A DNA stretch of 64,000 bases from Leptolyngbya sp. SIOISBB (GCA_010671905.1 JAAHII010000001.1:1488001-1552000), one strand, 5' to 3'; positions 43,766-54,139 are shown, numbered from the stretch's first letter. Program-made: numbers and translations. The notes: a model not told the origin generated them from the letters alone.

Positions 43766-44204
43766 TAGGGTAGAGCTTGAAGGTTGAACGCATAGGAGCC
43801 ATGAATTAGCGTCAACAATCTGCCCATCTAAAACGGTCATGAAAACTTTTTGTCAGTGCTTGATCTCAGTTTCAGGAGTAGCGATCGGAGGATCAACGTC
43901 TGGTGTATCGCATTCAGACTCATTTCCGGATTTTGTCTAGTCCCAAACAAGTAAAGTCTTTGAGAAAAAGGGAGCCTGGTGACTTGCCAGACTCTCTTTT
44001 TTTTATATTCAAAATGGAGATAACACTACGAGTTATCAACCGGCATTTCGGCAAAGCTAGAAAAGCACCGTTTTCAGTCTCAGCTTGCCTGCACCACCAC
44101 CCAGTGAGTGATTAGGTATGAGGATTCGCCGGTTTCACCAGAACTTGGCATCACCCAATGACAGGATTTATGCCTAACGTTTTTCTAAATTCTGAAGCAA
44201 CTGA
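43766..44204. other. Intergenic region after the stress gene
   Basis: About 440 bases. A 33-codon frame at 43839-43940 precedes a good terminator at 43967-44004 but has no ribosome-binding site. A short transcript ending at that terminator is possible. Confidence 0.4.
43967..44004 (+). terminator. Rho-independent terminator
   Basis: GGGAGCCTGG pairs CCAGACTCTC imperfectly across a 7-base loop and is followed by eight T residues. It ends either the universal stress transcript, 200 bases upstream, or a separate short transcript. Confidence 0.75.
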
Positions 44205-44336
44205 CTAGGGGCTGTCATCCGGTCGCGGTCAAACGCTTGCCATGAAAGGGACGCAGCCTCTAGCTTGTGACGTCAAGGCGGGCGCGGCGATGCTGATTCC
44301 CCAAGGTTTCTGGGATTAATTGATGACGCGCCTTAG
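44205..44336. mobile_element. Miniature inverted-repeat element, family B copy 2
   Basis: This 132-bp element has the same length as 10748-10879. It shares the ends CTAGGGGCTGTCATC and TTAATTGATGACGCGCCTTAG; the middle is more diverged. TA dinucleotides flank the GGG and CC tips, as in IS630/Tc1 insertion. It is non-coding and lies in a 1-kb gap. Confidence 0.72.
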
Positions 44337-44795
44337 CCCCTTGCCAGAAAACCGATGATTAGACAAACCAGTAGGCATCCTTGGATTTGATGTCATGGGA
44401 GCCAACTCCCTGAGTCGCGATATTAAGCCAGCGACACAGTTGAGGGTCGCCGTAGCCGGTACAGCTTGCAAAAAGTGAACTGTAGCCGAAACAATTTACG
44501 GAAATTGCCTCTGTTCACTTCTCAGGAGATTGAGGAAAATTAAGATGTCCCATTGATCCAATGAGTGCCTGTCCACAAATTGTCGTCCTGCCGTAGCGGA
44601 TTCGCGATCGCCCGCTATTTCCAAGGTGGCAGTTTGGGGAACGAGACCGGTCTCTCGTCTCTGCAACTATCGCTCAGCTCTGACGCAAGTATGTAGCTTT
44701 TGCATAGATGCCATCGAGCCAGGCGTTTGTTGTTTGAATCAGGGCTTTTTAGGATCAAATCGTCTTAAAAAATAACTGAATAGAAGGAGCAAGTT
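44337..44795. other. Intergenic region before small ORF
   Basis: About 460 bases with no recognised gene. Its end carries the strong AAGGAG of the small gene that follows. Confidence 0.45.
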
Positions 44796-45002
44796 ATGTT
44801 TTGGCTTTCAATCTCAACCCACGCTCCAGAGCTCCAATGCCTATCGCCCCACACCCGTCCGTGGTCTGTGGTGAAAACAATTTGGCAGTTTTGCCAGACC
44901 TATGGTGAGTACCAGTCTTTGCCGCCTAGCCAACGCCGTCGCTTCATTCTGGAGCGAGAAGCCAGCAAAGCGGCTCAGACTTGTCCTGACTCTTGCCTTT
45001 AG
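44796..45002 (+). CDS. Small hypothetical protein (68 residues)
   Basis: A 68-residue frame starts at ATG 44796 with AAGGAG eight bases upstream, a strong ribosome-binding site. The protein is basic in its second half (PPSQRRRFILEREASKAAQ) with four cysteines, two near the C-terminus (CPDSC). There is no signal peptide or membrane segment. No family is recognised. The ribosome-binding site argues for a real gene. Confidence 0.5.
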   Translation: MFWLSISTHAPELQCLSPHTRPWSVVKTIWQFCQTYGEYQSLPPSQRRRFILEREASKAAQTCPDSCL

Positions 45003-45157
45003 CCAGTCTTAACCCAGGTCATCAATGCCGGCTCAATTTCGCAGAAGCGAGAACAGAATCCGACTGCACCGAGGGTGAACGGTGAGGTATACCCAGCCGG
45101 ATTCCATTCAACGAGCTCGATTGGCTGACTTGAGCAAACCGTCAGAGCACTGCGAAC

Positions 45158-46766
45158 TTATCCCTGATCGGACGGGCCGTCGGCGGTCGCCATTTTCTCA
45201 TAGGTCGGCATTTGACCGGAGGTGAGTCGGGCCCAGTAGTCTTTTAGGTCACCAGCCAACTCGTTAGACAAGATGTAGCAACCCACCAAGTTAGGAAAGG
45301 CCATGCCCAGTAACATCAGGTCGCTGAAGTCGATGATGAGACCCAAGCTGGTGAGGGTACCCAAAAAAAGTACAGGTGACATAGATGATCTTGAATAGCA
45401 GCGTGCTGCGCTCGCCAAAGAGATAGGTCCAAGCCTGAATGCCGTAGTAGCTCCAGGAAATGATGGTGGAAAAGGCGAACAAACAGACGGCGATACTCAA
45501 GACAATGGGGAACCAGCCAATGACGGATTCAAAGGCGCTGGAGGTCATTGCCACGCCGCTCAATCCTTCGCCAGTGTCTTGATAGACGCCAGTCAGCACG
45601 ATCGCGATCGCCGTCATGTTACAGATGACGATGGTATCGATAAAGGGCTCTAGCAGCGACACCATGCCTTCACGGATATGTTCGTCAGTGCGTGCTGCTG
45701 AGTGGGCGATCGCCGCTGACCCCACACCCGCTTCGTTCGAGAACGAGCTTCGGCGAATCCCTTGCACAATGACGCCTACCAAACCGCCTGTCACGGCTGT
45801 TGGGGCAAAAGCCTGACTAATAATGGTGCCGATTGCCGCTGGCACCTGACCGATATTGACGATAATTACGAAAAGACAAGCGATCGCATAAATGGCGGCC
45901 ATAGCGGGCACTAGCTTTTCCGCAACGGCACCAATCCGACGAATGCCACCGATAATGACAAACGCTGCCAGACCCGCCAAAATCAAACCAAAAATCCAGG
46001 CCGGTAGCCCCGGAATCAAACCACTGATGGCCGCATAAGCCTGGTTAGACTGGAACATGTTGGCCCCACCCAAGCTGCCGCCAAGACAGAGGATACAAAA
46101 GAGGACTGCCAAACCTTGCCCTAAAGGCCGCATACCTTTGTTAGAGAGACCTCGGGTGAGATAGTACATCGGGCCACCCAGGACGGTGCCATCCTCTCGT
46201 ACGCGCCGATACTTCACGGCCAGTGAACATTCGACAAACTTGGTGACCATGCCACAAAAGCCTGCCAGCGTCAGCCAGAACATGGCTCCTGGACCGCCTA
46301 GCTGAATCGCGACGGCCACCCCCGCAATGTTGCCCAAGCCGACCGTGCCAGACACAGCAGTCGCGAGCGCCTGAAAGTGAGAGACTTCTCCTTCGTCGTG
46401 GGGATCATCAAATCGGCCCCGAACGACATCAATCGCGTGCTTAAAGCCCCGTAGATTGATGAAGCCCATGCGAAAGGTGAAAAATATCGCGGCCACAAAC
46501 AGCCACAACACAATAAAGGGAAAGCCGTTTTCTCCACCAATTTTGAAGAAGAGTAGAGTAGCCATGATGTCCACAATCGGGGCAAAGAAGGCGTCTACCC
46601 CGGTCAATGTGTCATCTTGAGCCCACCCCGGTTGGGTTAGCAAAACCAAAAACAACCCAGCAAATACAATTGTCAATAATGGGTTGCGCGGATTCAACAG
46701 CTTTGACAATTTGCCCGGAGAGACGCTTGTCGCCTCTGAGTCCGGATGTCGTTTCGCATAGCTCAT
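45158..46766 (-). pseudogene. Sodium:amino acid symporter (AGCS family), frameshifted near the C-terminus
   Basis: The first ~470 residues read as an AGCS (alanine/glycine:cation) symporter with about ten hydrophobic segments. Its hallmarks include GTVGLGNIAGVAVAI, GPGAMFWLTLAGFCGMVTKFVE and RSSFSNEAGVGSAAIAHSAA. At the seven-A run 45363-45369 the frame shifts; the reading frame continues for a further ~66 residues to 45158 (LGTLTSLGLIIDFSDLMLLGMAFPNLVGCYILS). Removing one base restores an uninterrupted protein of ~535 residues. A sequencing error is quite possible. No glycine riboswitch was recognised upstream. Confidence 0.87.
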
Positions 46767-47509
46767 GAGATTCTCTCGTAGATAAATACCAAACAGTCAG
46801 CGTGATGATGTCACCAGCGATTAGGGGCTAAGCCAAGCAGCAACCCTCTCTTAAGAGGGCTTTTGGGAAACTCCGTCCACATGCTTTTGAGACTTAGCTC
46901 AAAAATATAGATGTATACAACCGGGGCGTCAAAACCGAATTAGGATGATTCAGTTACCGCCCCGATGAACAGAGCCCGAGGCTAAGCATGGACAAGTAGT
47001 TTCACCATTAGACTTGACTATCTCCCCCCGGATATCGTGCAAATCGCCGACTTCGGATCGGGCAGGCAATCCGCTTGACCTGGAGGACAAGTCATTAGCT
47101 GACACTCCCGCAGGCGAGCCCGGTGGAACCTGCCGCACAGCAATGATGCGAGCCAGCAAAGCTGGCCAGACCATTCCCGCATTGGGGTCATTGAGTCGTT
47201 CAACACAACTGCAATATCGTGGCTCGATACGACACAGAATACAGAGATATTTATCGTTTTTTTATGTCTTTGCTGTTACTTTCGACACGTTGAAGATTGA
47301 AATATGTTACGCAGGGCGGACATGCTCTGATGCTGCTGACACTATGCGATCGCCCGACGCTCAACGACGGTATCCATAGATACACGCTGGGCGTCAGATA
47401 CATACCTGCTGTAGAAGTCATATTGTTGTGGCGATCAATGCCTGCAATTAGAGAAACTCCATACGGATGACAAAAGTTGAAAGTCAGTGAATAGGGTGGA
47501 AGTGGCCTG
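46767..47509. other. Divergent intergenic region between symporter and AraC regulator
   Basis: About 740 bases. A short hairpin-like palindrome (CCCTCTCTTAAGAGGG) lies at 46855-46870. No gene is supported; two short minus-strand frames here overlap each other and lack ribosome-binding sites. Confidence 0.45.
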
Positions 47510-48241
47510 ATGGCAAAATTGCGGACAATTGTAGGGGAACGCCGGACCTATTCTGATGCCGGTCATAGTCACTGCCATGACTATGCGCAGCTGATTTTGC
47601 CCCTGGTGGGGACGCTGTTTCTCGAAACGCCGAGAACCCAACTGGAGATTGATGAATCGTCAGTCTTCTTGATTCCCGCAGCCTGCCAGCATCATTTTTA
47701 TGCGCGCGATCAGAATGAATTTTTGACGTTGGATATTCCGGCCCACCTGATCGACAGTCCAGCTGACACCCAGCTGACCGACGGGATTCGGACTGATTTT
47801 GAAGAGCGCTGGCGAGCCCTGCGGACGCTTTTGCTCGCTGATTTAGAGGCCCCGCAGTCGACCCACTCGCTGCTGTATCTCGTACAGTACATTCGCGACT
47901 TTTTGATGGCCCCATCTCCATCGCGATCGCTGCAATACCTCCATCAGCATTACCATCAGCCTTTAAGCATCGCCCACCTTGCCCAACTAGAGGGCTATAC
48001 CCTGAGCTACTACAGCGAATGGTTTAAAGGGCGCACGGGTCAGTCGCCTAAAGACTATGTGAATGCGCTCCGTTTACAGCAGGCTAAACACCTCCTGGAG
48101 CATACCGACTTGCCAATTTTTCGTATTGCTCAAGACGTTGGGTTTGCTCAATCATCGTCGCTAACACGGTTATTTCGGCGGCGCGATCGCATCACGCCCC
48201 AGCAGTATCGCCAACAGATCCGCAATTTGGCGAACGCTTAA
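47510..48241 (+). CDS. AraC-family transcriptional regulator
   Basis: The 243-residue protein has a cupin-like N-terminal sensor (GHSHCHDYAQLILPLVGTLFLE) and a C-terminal pair of helix-turn-helix motifs (LSIAHLAQLEGYTLSYYSEWFKGRTGQSPKDYV and FRIAQDVGFAQSSSLTRLFRR). The HCHDYAQ cupin start suggests a small-molecule sensor. It lies 72 bases ahead of an EamA transporter on the same strand, so it probably controls that transporter. Confidence 0.93.
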   Translation: MAKLRTIVGERRTYSDAGHSHCHDYAQLILPLVGTLFLETPRTQLEIDESSVFLIPAACQHHFYARDQNEFLTLDIPAHLIDSPADTQLTDGIRTDFEERWRALRTLLLADLEAPQSTHSLLYLVQYIRDFLMAPSPSRSLQYLHQHYHQPLSIAHLAQLEGYTLSYYSEWFKGRTGQSPKDYVNALRLQQAKHLLEHTDLPIFRIAQDVGFAQSSSLTRLFRRRDRITPQQYRQQIRNLANA

Positions 48242-48313
48242 CCCAAAACGGGCGAAGCCAGCAAAGCGCAATCCATTCAGAATGAGCACCATCAATCTAT
48301 TCACGGATTTACG

Positions 48314-49207
48314 ATGGTGACGTCCAACCTTCAGCAAACCCGCTCCACCCTCATTGGCTTTACGGCCGTGTTGATGTGGGCCACCCTCGCGCTACTGACT
48401 GAGCTCAGCGGCCCGGTGCCGCCATTTCAACTCACGGCGATGTCGTTCACGGTGGCCTTTGGGCTCGGGGTCTTAACTTGGATTCGCGATGGTGGCAATC
48501 CTGTACAGTATTTGCGCCTACCGCTGCTCGTCTGGGGATTGGGTATCGCCGGACTCTTTGGTTACCACCTGTGCTATTTCATCGCGTTGCAAAACGCCCC
48601 AGTGGTCGAAGCCAGTTTAATTGCTTATTTGTGGCCCCTGCTAATTGTGTTTTTCTCTGCTCTGCTGCCGGGTGAAACCCTCAGATGGTTCCACGGTGCT
48701 GGGGCGATCGCCGGTTTTCTGGGGGCGGGGCTGCTCGTCACGAAGGGGCAGTCTTTAAGCTTCGAGGCGCAATATGCCAAAGGTTACCTAGCGGCGATCG
48801 CCTGTGCACTCATTTGGTCGAGCTATTCGTTACTATCTCGTCGCTTGGGGGCCATTCCCACCAATGCAGTCGGGGGCTTTTGTGGTGCTACGGCAATCCT
48901 TGCGTGGATCTGCCACAACTGGTTTGAGGTGACGATCTGGCCCCAAGGTAACGCTTGGATAGCGTTGCTGGGGTTGGGCTTCGGGCCAGTGGGATTGGCC
49001 TTTTTTACTTGGGATTATGGAGTCAAACACGGCAACATCAGGGTCTTGGGGGCGCTGTCTTATCTGGCTCCGCTGTTATCGACCCTATTATTGATTGCCT
49101 GTGGACAGGCAGTCGCCACTTGGTCTGTGGCGATCGCCTGTTTGCTGGTTGTGGGCGGGGCTCTAATCGCTACCCTCGATTTTTGGCGTTCTCCCAGTCA
49201 CCGCTAG
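48314..49207 (+). CDS. EamA-family (drug/metabolite) transporter
   Basis: The 297-residue protein has ten hydrophobic segments in two EamA repeats. The first holds GFTAVLMWATLALLTELSG and EASLIAYLWPLLIVFFSALLPGE. The second holds IWSSYSLLSRRLG and GALSYLAPLLSTLLLIACGQ. These are typical of YddG/RhaT-like exporters of amino acids or aromatic metabolites. The ATG at 48314 is used. It follows the AraC regulator and may be its target. Confidence 0.92.
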   Translation: MVTSNLQQTRSTLIGFTAVLMWATLALLTELSGPVPPFQLTAMSFTVAFGLGVLTWIRDGGNPVQYLRLPLLVWGLGIAGLFGYHLCYFIALQNAPVVEASLIAYLWPLLIVFFSALLPGETLRWFHGAGAIAGFLGAGLLVTKGQSLSFEAQYAKGYLAAIACALIWSSYSLLSRRLGAIPTNAVGGFCGATAILAWICHNWFEVTIWPQGNAWIALLGLGFGPVGLAFFTWDYGVKHGNIRVLGALSYLAPLLSTLLLIACGQAVATWSVAIACLLVVGGALIATLDFWRSPSHR

Positions 49208-49217
49208 AGTCTGAAAC

Positions 49218-49700
49218 CTAGAACCAGCCGTTTAGTGCCCCAAGCATACAGAGCATCATCAACAGGATGGCGATGCCCAGCACCCATAAGATCACGGTCC
49301 GCTCTCGGTTGGCATGGTGAGACTGAGAAGTTTTGATTGGGTGGTTAGCAGGGTTGGGTAAGCTGTCCAGCGAGGCCCCATCATCGACTCGACCGGATGC
49401 TAAAGGTGGAGCTGTAATCGTCTGAATATCGTGCGATCGCACCCGACTATACAACGCCTCATCGGGTAGTACGAACACCGTGGGGCCATTGCCACAATTC
49501 CCCATACAGCCTGAGGCCACAATTGCCACGTCAGACAACTGCTGTGCCTGTCAAGCTTGGAGCAGGGCTGCCGACCCCTTCTTCAAACAGGCGGTATGCT
49601 GGCAGATCTGGATACGCCGTTGAGCAGTATTCAAAACTGCAAAACCGCCCCCAGTGCCGGTGGACTGAGGGCGATCGCGATCGGAAGGATTCGTCACCAT
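49218..49700 (-). pseudogene. (2Fe-2S) thioredoxin-like ferredoxin with C-terminal membrane helix, in-frame TGA
   Basis: The frame opens at ATG 49700 and encodes QRRIQICQHTACLKKGSAALLQA, then meets an in-frame TGA at 49551-49553. It continues in the same frame as QAQQLSDVAIVASGCMGNCGNGPTVFVLPDE. Together these form the four-Cys pattern (C-x4-C, then C-x3-C) of the thioredoxin-like 2Fe-2S ferredoxin family. The C-terminal ~25 residues are one hydrophobic helix. Trp is expected at the TGA position, one transition away. The downstream part alone could start at a TTG (49538) but would lack two cluster cysteines. It is either a recent pseudogene or a base error. Confidence 0.7.
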
Positions 49701-49792
49701 GTCAATCTTGATGGGTAAAGAGATCGAGTGCTGCTGCCCAGTCGATGGTAAATCGTTGGGTCATAACAGCACCCGACCCCTAGGGAAATCGG

Positions 49793-50761
49793 TTAAGACA
49801 ACGGCGTGCTGGTGCCGTTGTCGCCCACAATCGACTTCATGCCTTCTAGAGTGGCAGGAATACTGCGCGGATCCATAAACATAACCTTGCTGCTGTCGCT
49901 TTCCCCAATTTGCTGACCCATGTCCAGATAGTTCTGCGCCAAGAGAAACTGCAGTGCATCTTTGGCCTGGGAGTCATTGCGGAGCTTGTCGGCAATAATC
50001 GTCATGGCCTCAGAGGTGGCCTGGGCTTTGAGCACCGCTTCCTGACGGAAGGCTTGAGCCTTGAGAATGATCGCTTTTTGCTGGGCTTCAGCGTCCAAAA
50101 TTGCGGCTTTCTTACCTGACTCAGCCGCCAAAACTTCCGACTCAGCTTGACCTTTAGCGGAGTTGACTGCTGATTCTCGCTCCCCTTCTGAGGTGAGGAC
50201 GGCGGCCCGCTTGCGTCGTTCGGCTGCCATTTGCAATTCCATCGAGTCTTGCACTGCTTTGGACGGCATGATGTCTCGCAGTTCGACCCGCGTCACCTTA
50301 ACGCCCCAGGGATCGGTGGAAATATCCAATTCTCGCAGCAGGGACTCATTGATTTCCGAACGGGCAGTAAAGGTGTCATCCAGTTCCAATTTGCCCATCT
50401 CGGCGCGAATCTGCGTGAGGACCAGATTGACCATGGCCGCCTGCAGGTTTTCGACCTTATAGTAAGCCTTTTCCAGATCAATGATGCGCCAGTAAACCAC
50501 CGCATCCACTGAGATCGAAACGTTATCGCGCGTGATGCAAGACTGGGGCGGCACGTCCAGTACGCGTTCTCGCACAGTCTGCTTATACACGACTTTGTCG
50601 ACCACGGGCGTGATGAAATTGAGGCCAGGGGTCAGCTTTTTGCCGTTGTAGCGACCCAGCGATTCCACCAAGGCTTCATCACTTTGATTCACAATCTTGA
50701 CGGCGCTCGCCGCCACGCCGCCACCCAATGCCAACACAATCAGAAAAGCTAGGGGATTCAT
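49793..50761 (-). CDS. SPFH/stomatin-prohibitin family membrane protein (QmcA-like)
   Basis: The 322-residue protein has an N-terminal hydrophobic anchor ([15 protein letters not shown]). The SPFH/Band 7 domain follows ([27 protein letters not shown] through [31 protein letters not shown]), then an Ala/Glu/Gln-rich coiled coil (~residues 185-260). Such proteins assemble in membrane microdomains. The NfeD gene lies upstream in the same operon. SPFH-NfeD pairs are widely conserved and are thought to work together. Confidence 0.94.
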   Translation of the reverse strand: MNPLAFLIVLALGGGVAASAVKIVNQSDEALVESLGRYNGKKLTPGLNFITPVVDKVVYKQTVRERVLDVPPQSCITRDNVSISVDAVVYWRIIDLEKAYYKVENLQAAMVNLVLTQIRAEMGKLELDDTFTARSEINESLLRELDISTDPWGVKVTRVELRDIMPSKAVQDSMELQMAAERRKRAAVLTSEGERESAVNSAKGQAESEVLAAESGKKAAILDAEAQQKAIILKAQAFRQEAVLKAQATSEAMTIIADKLRNDSQAKDALQFLLAQNYLDMGQQIGESDSSKVMFMDPRSIPATLEGMKSIVGDNGTSTPLS

Positions 50762-50834
50762 AACTTAAGTTTCCTCAATTTCCTCAAAAACAGGGCCTGC
50801 AAACAGCGATTTCCCACACAAGCTGAGACAGCAA

Positions 50835-51260
50835 TTACGAACGAATGCTGTGCTCTGGCATGATGAGCAGCGTGTTGCCTTGGCGGCCCACGACGATCAC
50901 GGGCTCATCGGCACCGAGCGCCGCGTTCAGATCCTCACAGCGCGCCTGCCAAGAATTTCCTTCATAGATCACTCTGCCAGTGGTGCCAGGAGCGATCGCG
51001 TTGAGTGTGCGGGCTTCGGTCGAGTCCGCCAGAATGTAGGGTGTGCGTTTAGGCACAAAGCGCTTTAAGGCCCAGGTGGCGAATACCGACAGCACCATCC
51101 AAATCGCCACCTGAATCGAAAACTGCGGCACCACTAGGGCGACAACAGACACCACTAGGGCACTCACGCCCAAGGTCGCTTCAATAAATGCCGTGGGTAA
51201 AAAGAGTTCCATCAAGCAGAACACCCCACCCACGATTAACCAAAACAAAGGAAGACTCAT
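50835..51260 (-). CDS. NfeD-family membrane protein
   Basis: The 141-residue short NfeD has about three hydrophobic segments at its N-terminus (FWLIVGGVFCLMELFLPTAF and on to VFATWAL) and a C-terminal OB-fold with GTTGRVIYEGNSWQARC and VIVVGRQGNTLLIMP. It lacks the ClpP-like protease of long NfeD proteins. The start ATG at 51260 begins at the first helix; a frame extension to 51314 is rejected. It precedes the SPFH gene, its usual partner. Confidence 0.93.
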   Translation of the reverse strand: MSLPLFWLIVGGVFCLMELFLPTAFIEATLGVSALVVSVVALVVPQFSIQVAIWMVLSVFATWALKRFVPKRTPYILADSTEARTLNAIAPGTTGRVIYEGNSWQARCEDLNAALGADEPVIVVGRQGNTLLIMPEHSIRS

Positions 51261-51964
51261 AGCCTGCCAAAGATACGAAATAGCAAAATCATCAGCAACT
51301 ATCCAGCCAGTCACAAACTTACCGAATCGGTGTCATCTCACCCCGAAGGCGCGGTCAGGGGATCGCTCGTTGACGTAGACCTAGCCAGCTAGCACCGACA
51401 CAAATCGCCCTGAGAGCCAGGTAAAGACGATCAACGACTTTCCAGGTTAGGAACTGTTTGCTTTTCAAGAGAATCTACACAATCACCCGACTATTTTCCT
51501 GAAAATAGCGAAAATTTCCCTCTCCCAAACTAGATTTGCCAGACTGCGACTGTAGAATCTATCTCACTTTCGTGAGATGAATTTCCTACTCTCTAGGTTC
51601 CTGATCCTGCTCTCAAAGGCCAGGATTGAGGATGAGCCCCCCTTGGCAGTCACTCATGACTTGATTGTTTGCCAATGTAAAGCGCTACAGACCGACACCC
51701 GTGCGCCAGGCATATAAGGTGTTGATCAACCAAATGCGGCAGTTTCAAACCTTGACCTGAGCGGACAAAGATGCAATAAGTAAGGCTTCGTTAATATGAT
51801 GACGCCGTTTTTCTGGAGTTACTTACAATCAGCACAATTCGTTGAGGTTTAGAGCCTGACGCTAAATATGCCGCAAATTCAGTGAGCGAAAACGAAAAGA
51901 TCCACTAGGATTGAATCTAATCTGCTTGGCCTGAGTGCCAAGAGAGGCTACAGGCAGTGTGGTG
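51261..51964. other. Divergent intergenic region between nfeD and PP2C gene
   Basis: About 700 bases without a supported gene. A perfect 7-bp hairpin or operator-like palindrome (ATCTCAC tttc GTGAGAT) lies at 51561-51578. It could be a regulator site. Confidence 0.45.
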
Positions 51965-53794
51965 ATGGACCAAGGCCATCTAAAACAAATGACAGTAAGT
52001 GCAGAGCGAGTCGGGACGCAAACTCGGGTGTGTCTTTGGGCCATCGGCCCGGGGACAGACGCCTTGGCTGTGGGTGATACCGTTGGCGATCGCTATGAAG
52101 TGATCGCTCCGCAAATCTGGAAAGACCTGAAACCGGAAACTCCGCCTGCCACCCCAGAGTCATTGCCGCCAATGGTACGGCCCTATCTACAGGCCCATCG
52201 CCAGCGAGTGCATGTCCCTGGGGTATATGATGTGCTGCCGCAACCGGGTAATAAAACACCTTGGGTCTTACTCGAAAATACCCCCATCAACCGACGCTCT
52301 GGCGAGCTCTTTCCCACCCTGTCAGATCAATGGCCGACGGTATCCGCCGTTCGGCAAATGTCTTGGCTCTGGCAACTCTGGCAGTTGTGGCAAGTGTTAG
52401 CTCCGCTAAACGTGGCGAGCAGCTTACTGGATGCCGAAAATGTCCGGGTCGAAGGCTGGCGGGTGCGCCTGCTACAGCTCCTGCCCGATACTGACCCGCC
52501 CACGCTCAAACCCCTGGGTGAAAGTTGGATGCCGCTGGTTGAGTCTGCTCAACCGACGATCGCAGCTTCCCTCAACAGTGTGGTGCAGTCTATGGTCACG
52601 AGTGGGCCAGCGCCAGAGCAACTGTCAGTTGACCTTAACTACTTATTACTCCGAGAATCGGCTACTTATCGACCGCGCTTTCGAGTGGCGGGAGACACTC
52701 ATCCTGGTCCGACTCAAGCCCGTAACGAAGATGCCTGCTATCCCGTTGGGGAGCAACCCGAAATTCCGACGCCGCGCATTGCGATCGTGTGTGACGGGGT
52801 CGGTGGTCACGAGGCCGGTGAGGTGGCCAGTCAGATTGTGGTGCGATCGCTGCATCCCCAACTCCAGGGTCTCTTGGCCGAATGTGGTCGCGAAGAGATT
52901 GCCGTGCCCCCACAGGTAATTGCCCAACAAATCGAAGCGGCCATTCGGGTGGTGAATGATCTGGTCAACACCCAAAATGATGCGCAGGGCCGCAGCGAAC
53001 GCCAGCGAATGGGAACGACCCTCGTCATGGCCCTCGTCGTGCCCCAGCGGATTAAAACGCCTCAAGGCTGGATTCAGATGGAGGAGATTTATCTGGCCCA
53101 AGTGGGCGATAGTCGAGCCTATTGGGTTACTCCCGACTACTGCCATCAGCTCACCGTTGATGATGATATTGCCGGTCGAGAAACCCGCGCCGGACGGGCC
53201 TTTTACAGTGCTCTGCGCGATCGCCCTGAAACCAGTTCTCTGACCCAAGCGATCGGCACCCGCCATAGCCAACACCTGACCCCCTATGTGCAACGCCTGA
53301 CGGTGGATGAGGAAGGGGTGTTGTTGCTCTGTTCTGATGGTCTCAGTGATAATTATCAGGTCGAAAATGCCTGGGCTAACTATATTGGTTTGATCACCAA
53401 AGACATTATTTCCCTGCAGTCTGCCGTTGACTCTTGGGTGGAGTTGGCTAATCAAAAGAACGGTCATGACAATGTCGCCGTTGCCCTCATGCACGTTAAG
53501 CCCTTGCATGGAGATGCCTTTGGGGCTCCTCCAGAAATGCCCACCGAGGCTGAAACGACAACCGAGGAAGATCTCACGGATGCTTCTAAGGCCCTACTCT
53601 ATGGCGAAGAAGAGGCGGGAACGGCAGTGGGTGATGGAGCTAATATGTCCGGGGCTCCGAAAGCCCTGGTGCCTCGATGGTGGTTAATCACCATTTCGCT
53701 GGGCATTCTCTTCTTTGCGGGCGTGTTTGGCTGGTGGGTGGCCGGTCAATTGGCGACTCCCCCAGCGGAGAGCGAAATCGAGTCGGTGGAATAA
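51965..53794 (+). CDS. PP2C-family serine/threonine phosphatase, membrane-anchored
   Basis: The 609-residue protein has a N-terminal ~230-residue region resembling a degenerate kinase-like or FHA-free scaffold; it is not recognised further. The PP2C domain begins near residue 245: GDTHPGPTQARNEDACY, IVCDGVGGHEAGEVASQ, LAQVGDSRAYWV and LLLCSDGLSDN, all with the metal-binding Asp residues. GHDNVAVALM ends it. An acidic linker and one hydrophobic segment (WWLITISLGILFFAGVFGWWVAG) close the protein. It counteracts Ser/Thr kinases at the membrane. The ATG at 51965 was chosen over an upstream GTG at 51935. Confidence 0.92.
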   Translation: MDQGHLKQMTVSAERVGTQTRVCLWAIGPGTDALAVGDTVGDRYEVIAPQIWKDLKPETPPATPESLPPMVRPYLQAHRQRVHVPGVYDVLPQPGNKTPWVLLENTPINRRSGELFPTLSDQWPTVSAVRQMSWLWQLWQLWQVLAPLNVASSLLDAENVRVEGWRVRLLQLLPDTDPPTLKPLGESWMPLVESAQPTIAASLNSVVQSMVTSGPAPEQLSVDLNYLLLRESATYRPRFRVAGDTHPGPTQARNEDACYPVGEQPEIPTPRIAIVCDGVGGHEAGEVASQIVVRSLHPQLQGLLAECGREEIAVPPQVIAQQIEAAIRVVNDLVNTQNDAQGRSERQRMGTTLVMALVVPQRIKTPQGWIQMEEIYLAQVGDSRAYWVTPDYCHQLTVDDDIAGRETRAGRAFYSALRDRPETSSLTQAIGTRHSQHLTPYVQRLTVDEEGVLLLCSDGLSDNYQVENAWANYIGLITKDIISLQSAVDSWVELANQKNGHDNVAVALMHVKPLHGDAFGAPPEMPTEAETTTEEDLTDASKALLYGEEEAGTAVGDGANMSGAPKALVPRWWLITISLGILFFAGVFGWWVAGQLATPPAESEIESVE

Positions 53795-54139
53795 ATTTGG
53801 CGCAGTTCGATCAGTTGCCCATGATCCAGAGTCAGCATTCAACTGTCAGAATCATGTGATCGCAAACTCCAGTTTTTCTGGTCATCCCGGATGCTTAAAA
53901 TCCCCTCAGTTCGGGTTAAGCGAAAACCCGTTACGTTCCCCTCCTGGGAGGGGCTAATGGGGTGGGTAGAGGCCCGGTGTTTACCCACCCCGTCCTGCGG
54001 ACACCCCTCCCAAGGAGGGGATCTGTGGCTCGACAGGGTGTTCAAAGCACTTGAACTCATTATCCCGAACTCACGTTAAAATCTCTATCCGGGATGCATT
54101 TCAATGCCGCATTCCTCGCTCCGCATTCGGCTACAACCC
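53795..54139. other. Intergenic region with palindromic repeat, left of the IS
   Basis: About 345 bases. It holds the nested palindrome at 53937-54022 and CGCATTC-type short repeats near 54100-54130. No gene is seen. Confidence 0.5.
53937..54022. repeat. Nested palindromic repeat
   Basis: Outer arms CCCCTCCTGGGAGGGG and CCCTCCCAAGGAGGGG enclose an inner pair (GGGGTGGGTA and TACCCACCCC). This forms a long cruciform-like hairpin of the type dispersed between genes in cyanobacteria. It does not code for protein. Confidence 0.65.

Noticed and set aside
43839-43940. 33-codon frame before a terminator downstream of the universal stress gene
   Set aside because: No Shine-Dalgarno and composition like background; the terminator may simply end the stress transcript.
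46767-47000. Glycine riboswitch upstream of the AGCS symporter
   Set aside because: The glycine riboswitch core was not found on the minus strand in this region, and only a short palindrome is visible.
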